In this document: one piece after another, positions 61,590 to 64,000 of the stretch | Numbering within the stretch: the stretch's first letter is position 1 | Layout: the number at the start of each line of letters is the position of its first letter | Assembly: GCA_022842595.1 (NCBI GenBank) | Contig: JALHPF010000003.1 | Span: forward strand, 1 to 64,000 | Direction of reading: 5' to 3' | DNA from: Rubrivivax sp. | GTDB taxonomy: Bacteria; Pseudomonadota; Gammaproteobacteria; Burkholderiales; Burkholderiaceae_C | DNA: 64,000 nucleotides | Made by a program: the position numbers and the translations under genes | The notes under the pieces: model-generated | What the model was told of the DNA's origin: nothing | Databases searched by the model: none | The model's input: only the letters and a program-made list of their open reading frames with translations

Positions 61590-62804
61590 ATGTCCTTGTT
61601 CACCGCCGTCGAGATGGCCCCCCGCGACCCCATCCTGGGCCTCAGCGAACAATTCAATGCCGACCCCAACCCCGCCAAGGTGAACCTGGGCGTCGGCGTC
61701 TATTTCGACGACAACGGCAAGCTGCCGGTGCTGGCCTGCGTGGCTGCTGCCGAAAAACAGCTGCTCGAGGCACCCAAGGCCAAGGGTTACCTGCCCATCG
61801 ACGGCATCGCCGCCTACGACAAGGCGGTGCAGAGCCTGGTGTTCGGCGCCGACCACCCGGTGGTCCTGGCCGGGCGTGTGGCGACGGTGCAGGCGCTGGG
61901 CGGCACCGGCGGCCTGAAGCTGGGCGCCGACTTCCTCAAGAAGCTGAATCCAGGCGCGCGGGCCCTGATCAGCGACCCCAGCTGGGACAACCACCGCGGC
62001 CTCTTCAGCAGCGCCGGCTTCGAAGTCGACAGCTACCCCTACTACGACCCGGCCACCCGCGCCGTGCGCTTCACCGAGATGCTGGCCGCGCTGAACGCCG
62101 CCGCCGCCGGCACCGTGGTGGTGCTGCATGCCTGCTGCCACAACCCCACCGGCTGCGACATCAGCCCGGCCCAGTGGCAGCAGGTGGTCGCGGCCTGCCA
62201 GGCACGCGGGCTGGTGCCCTTCCTCGACATGGCCTACCAGGGCTTCGGCGACGGCATCCAGGAAGACGGCGCCGTCGTCCAGCAATTCCTGGCCAGTGGC
62301 ATCGACTTCTTCGTCTCGACCTCGTTCTCGAAGAGCTTCTCGCTCTACGGCGAGCGCGTGGGCGCGCTCAGCGTCGTCTGCGGCAGCAAGGAAGAGGCCA
62401 GCCGCGTGCTTTCGCAGCTGAAGATCGTCATCCGCACCAACTACAGCACGCCGCCCACCTTTGGCGCCACGCTGGTGGCCACCGTGCTGACCACGCCCGC
62501 CCTGCGCACCATGTGGGAAGACGAACTGGCCGGCATGCGCCTGCGCATCCGTGCCATGCGCACGGCACTGGTCGACAAGCTACGCGCTGCAGGCGTGGCC
62601 GGCGACCTGGTCTACATCACGCGGCAGAAGGGCATGTTCAGCTACTCCGGCCTGACCACCCCGCAGATGCAGCGTTTGCGCGCCGAGTTCGGCGTGTATG
62701 GTCTGGATTCCGGGCGAATCTGCGTGGCGGCTCTGAACAGCCGCAACCTTGACGCCGTGGTCGCGGCGCTGGCGAAAGTGATGGCCGAAGCCCCCGCGCA
62801 GTAA
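61590..62804 (+). CDS. aromatic/aspartate aminotransferase
   Basis: A 404-residue group I aminotransferase of the AspC/TyrB type. N-terminal F-x-A-V-E-M-A-P-R-D-P-I-L-G-L and V-N-L-G-V-G-V-Y-F-D are the family start; H-A-C-C-H-N-P-T-G-C-D, D-M-A-Y-Q-G-F-G and the Schiff-base Lys in S-F-S-K-S-F-S-L-Y-G-E-R-V-G follow. It transfers amino groups between aspartate or aromatic amino acids and 2-oxoglutarate. Which is preferred cannot be judged. ATG 61590 matches the family start. Confidence 0.93.
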   Translation: MSLFTAVEMAPRDPILGLSEQFNADPNPAKVNLGVGVYFDDNGKLPVLACVAAAEKQLLEAPKAKGYLPIDGIAAYDKAVQSLVFGADHPVVLAGRVATVQALGGTGGLKLGADFLKKLNPGARALISDPSWDNHRGLFSSAGFEVDSYPYYDPATRAVRFTEMLAALNAAAAGTVVVLHACCHNPTGCDISPAQWQQVVAACQARGLVPFLDMAYQGFGDGIQEDGAVVQQFLASGIDFFVSTSFSKSFSLYGERVGALSVVCGSKEEASRVLSQLKIVIRTNYSTPPTFGATLVATVLTTPALRTMWEDELAGMRLRIRAMRTALVDKLRAAGVAGDLVYITRQKGMFSYSGLTTPQMQRLRAEFGVYGLDSGRICVAALNSRNLDAVVAALAKVMAEAPAQ

Positions 62805-62809
62805 ACACA

Positions 62810-62826
62810 TTGCTGCAGTGCAGCAA
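62810..62826. promoter_or_regulatory. PhaR-like palindrome upstream of phaZ
   Basis: TTGCTGCA-G-TGCAGCAA is a perfect 17-bp palindrome 41 bp before the phaZ ATG. Its core CTGC-N3-GCAG is the motif I recall for the PHB regulator PhaR in Paracoccus. Binding is inferred. Confidence 0.55.
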
Positions 62827-62867
62827 TTGGCGTACATTTGGTCATTGATCTGCGAACGGAGACCCGC

Positions 62868-64000
62868 ATGCTCTATCAGCTGTACGAAGCCCAACGCGCC
62901 CTGATGGCGCCGTTCTCCGAATTCGCCAGCGCTTCGGCCAAACTCTACGACCACCCGCTGTCGCCGTTCGCCCAGCTTCCGATGGCGCAGCGCATGTCGG
63001 CCAGCTTCGACCTGCTGCACCGGCTGGCCAAGGAATACGAAAAGCCGCCGTTCAACATCACCAGCGCCCGCGTCGGCACGGTGGACGTGGCCGTGCAGGA
63101 GCAGGTAGCCCTGGCCAAGCCGTTCTGCCGCCTGTTGCGCTTCAAGCGTTTCACCGACAACGAAGCTGCGCTCGGCCTGATGAAGACCCAGCCCACCGTG
63201 CTGGTGGTGGCGCCGCTGTCGGGCCACCATTCCACGCTGCTGCGCGACACCATCAAGAGCCTGCTGCACGACCACAAGGTCTACATCACCGACTGGACCG
63301 ACGCACGCATGGTGCCGCTGGCCGCCGGCCCCTTCCACCTGGACGACTATGTCGAATACGTGCAGGAGTTCATCCGCCTGATCGGCCCCGACGTGCACGT
63401 CATCTCGGTCTGCCAGCCCACCGTGCCGGTACTGGCTGCGGTGTCGCTGATGGCCAGTCGCGGCGAGACCACGCCGCTGAGCATGACGATGATGGGCGGC
63501 CCCATCGACGCCCGCAAGAGCCCCACCGCCGTCAACAACCTGGCGATGAACAAGAGCCACAGCTGGTTCGAGAACAACGTGATCTTCCGGGTGCCGGGCA
63601 ACTTCCCTGGCGCCGGTCGTGCCGTGTACCCGGGCTTCCTGCAGCACACCGGCTTCGTGGCGATGAACCCCGACCGCCATCTGACGAGCCATTACGACTA
63701 CTTCCAGGACCTGATCAAGGGCGACGACGACAGCGCCGAGTCGCACCGGCAGTTCTATGACGAGTACAACGCCGTGCTCGACATGCCTGCCGAGTACTAC
63801 CTGGACACCATCAAGACCGTATTCCAGGACTTCGCCCTCGTCAACCAGAGCTGGCATGTGCGCGGCGAACTGGTGCGCCCGCAGGACATCACGCGCACCG
63901 CCCTGCTGACGATCGAGGGCGAGCTCGACGACATCTCCGGCGCCGGCCAGACCAAGGCAGCGCACGACCTGTGCGGAGGCATTCCCGCCAGTCGCAGCCT
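62868..64000 (+). CDS. phaZ: intracellular polyhydroxybutyrate depolymerase (partial)
   Basis: The first 377 residues of an intracellular PHB depolymerase; the window ends before the stop. PhaZ breaks stored poly-3-hydroxybutyrate to release carbon. The catalytic Cys182 in S-V-C-Q-P-T-V-P and Asp354/355 in E-G-E-L-D-D-I-S-G align with Cys183 and Asp355 of the Cupriavidus PhaZ1 enzyme. The catalytic His and the last part of the protein lie outside the window. No signal peptide, as expected. GGAG lies 8 bases before the ATG. Confidence 0.93.
   Translation, partial: MLYQLYEAQRALMAPFSEFASASAKLYDHPLSPFAQLPMAQRMSASFDLLHRLAKEYEKPPFNITSARVGTVDVAVQEQVALAKPFCRLLRFKRFTDNEAALGLMKTQPTVLVVAPLSGHHSTLLRDTIKSLLHDHKVYITDWTDARMVPLAAGPFHLDDYVEYVQEFIRLIGPDVHVISVCQPTVPVLAAVSLMASRGETTPLSMTMMGGPIDARKSPTAVNNLAMNKSHSWFENNVIFRVPGNFPGAGRAVYPGFLQHTGFVAMNPDRHLTSHYDYFQDLIKGDDDSAESHRQFYDEYNAVLDMPAEYYLDTIKTVFQDFALVNQSWHVRGELVRPQDITRTALLTIEGELDDISGAGQTKAAHDLCGGIPASRS

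Overview
The window is 64 kb of gene-dense, roughly 65-70% GC chromosome from a betaproteobacterium of the order Burkholderiales, most likely the Rubrivivax/Leptothrix/Roseateles side of the group. This rests on gene order (rpsO-pnp-qor-tpiA-secG-tRNA-Leu-nuoA..N, then NUDIX-DUF1178), a complete ISC cluster headed by iscR, a thiol-type intracellular PHB depolymerase, a PEP-CTERM protein and a repeat typical of this order between nuoA and nuoB. No rRNA, CRISPR array, insertion sequence, prophage or integrase was seen. No gene-free stretch exceeds 300 bases; the longest (about 240 bp, 21590-21830) lies upstream of a large sensor kinase and holds nothing I recognise.

Layout. 1-4217: a partial gene end, a cupin protein, an FAH-family hydrolase, a GNAT acetyltransferase, a PAS histidine kinase and a YihY membrane protein. 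4240-10934 (minus): an RND efflux permease with its membrane-fusion partner, then a chemoreceptor. 11035-13370 (minus): chorismate synthase followed by an MFS transporter. 13483-17099: an outer-membrane-like protein, a CBS-domain protein (minus), an O-acetylhomoserine sulfhydrylase and an alpha/beta hydrolase. 17297-24946: a 1430-residue multi-PAS hybrid kinase, a second YihY protein, a DUF2069 protein and an FAD-linked oxidase.

25138-27908 is the most unusual part. Three genes on the plus strand encode a PPC-like protein with a PEP-CTERM anchor, a class V PLP enzyme with a twin-arginine signal, and a RidA-type enamine/imine deaminase with a lipoprotein signal. All three are predicted to leave the cytoplasm. 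RidA normally clears reactive products of PLP enzymes in the cytoplasm, so this looks like an extracytoplasmic version of that partnership. A CRP-like palindrome lies upstream.

27928-49019 is one long minus-strand series: rpsO, pnp, quinone oxidoreductase, tpiA, secG, tRNA-Leu(GAG), the fourteen nuo genes of respiratory complex I, a NUDIX hydrolase and a DUF1178 protein. 49188-53215 holds a class I aminotransferase, an orphan periplasmic binding protein, a small heat-shock protein behind a sigma-32-like promoter, and tsaD. 53394-58691 (minus) is iscR-iscS-iscU-iscA-hscB-hscA-fdx, with two IscR-type operators that overlap the 3' end of the preceding phosphatase gene. 58822-61529 (minus) is uvrB and a low-molecular-weight phosphatase. 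The window closes with an aromatic/aspartate aminotransferase and phaZ (cut by the window end), which has a PhaR-like palindrome upstream.
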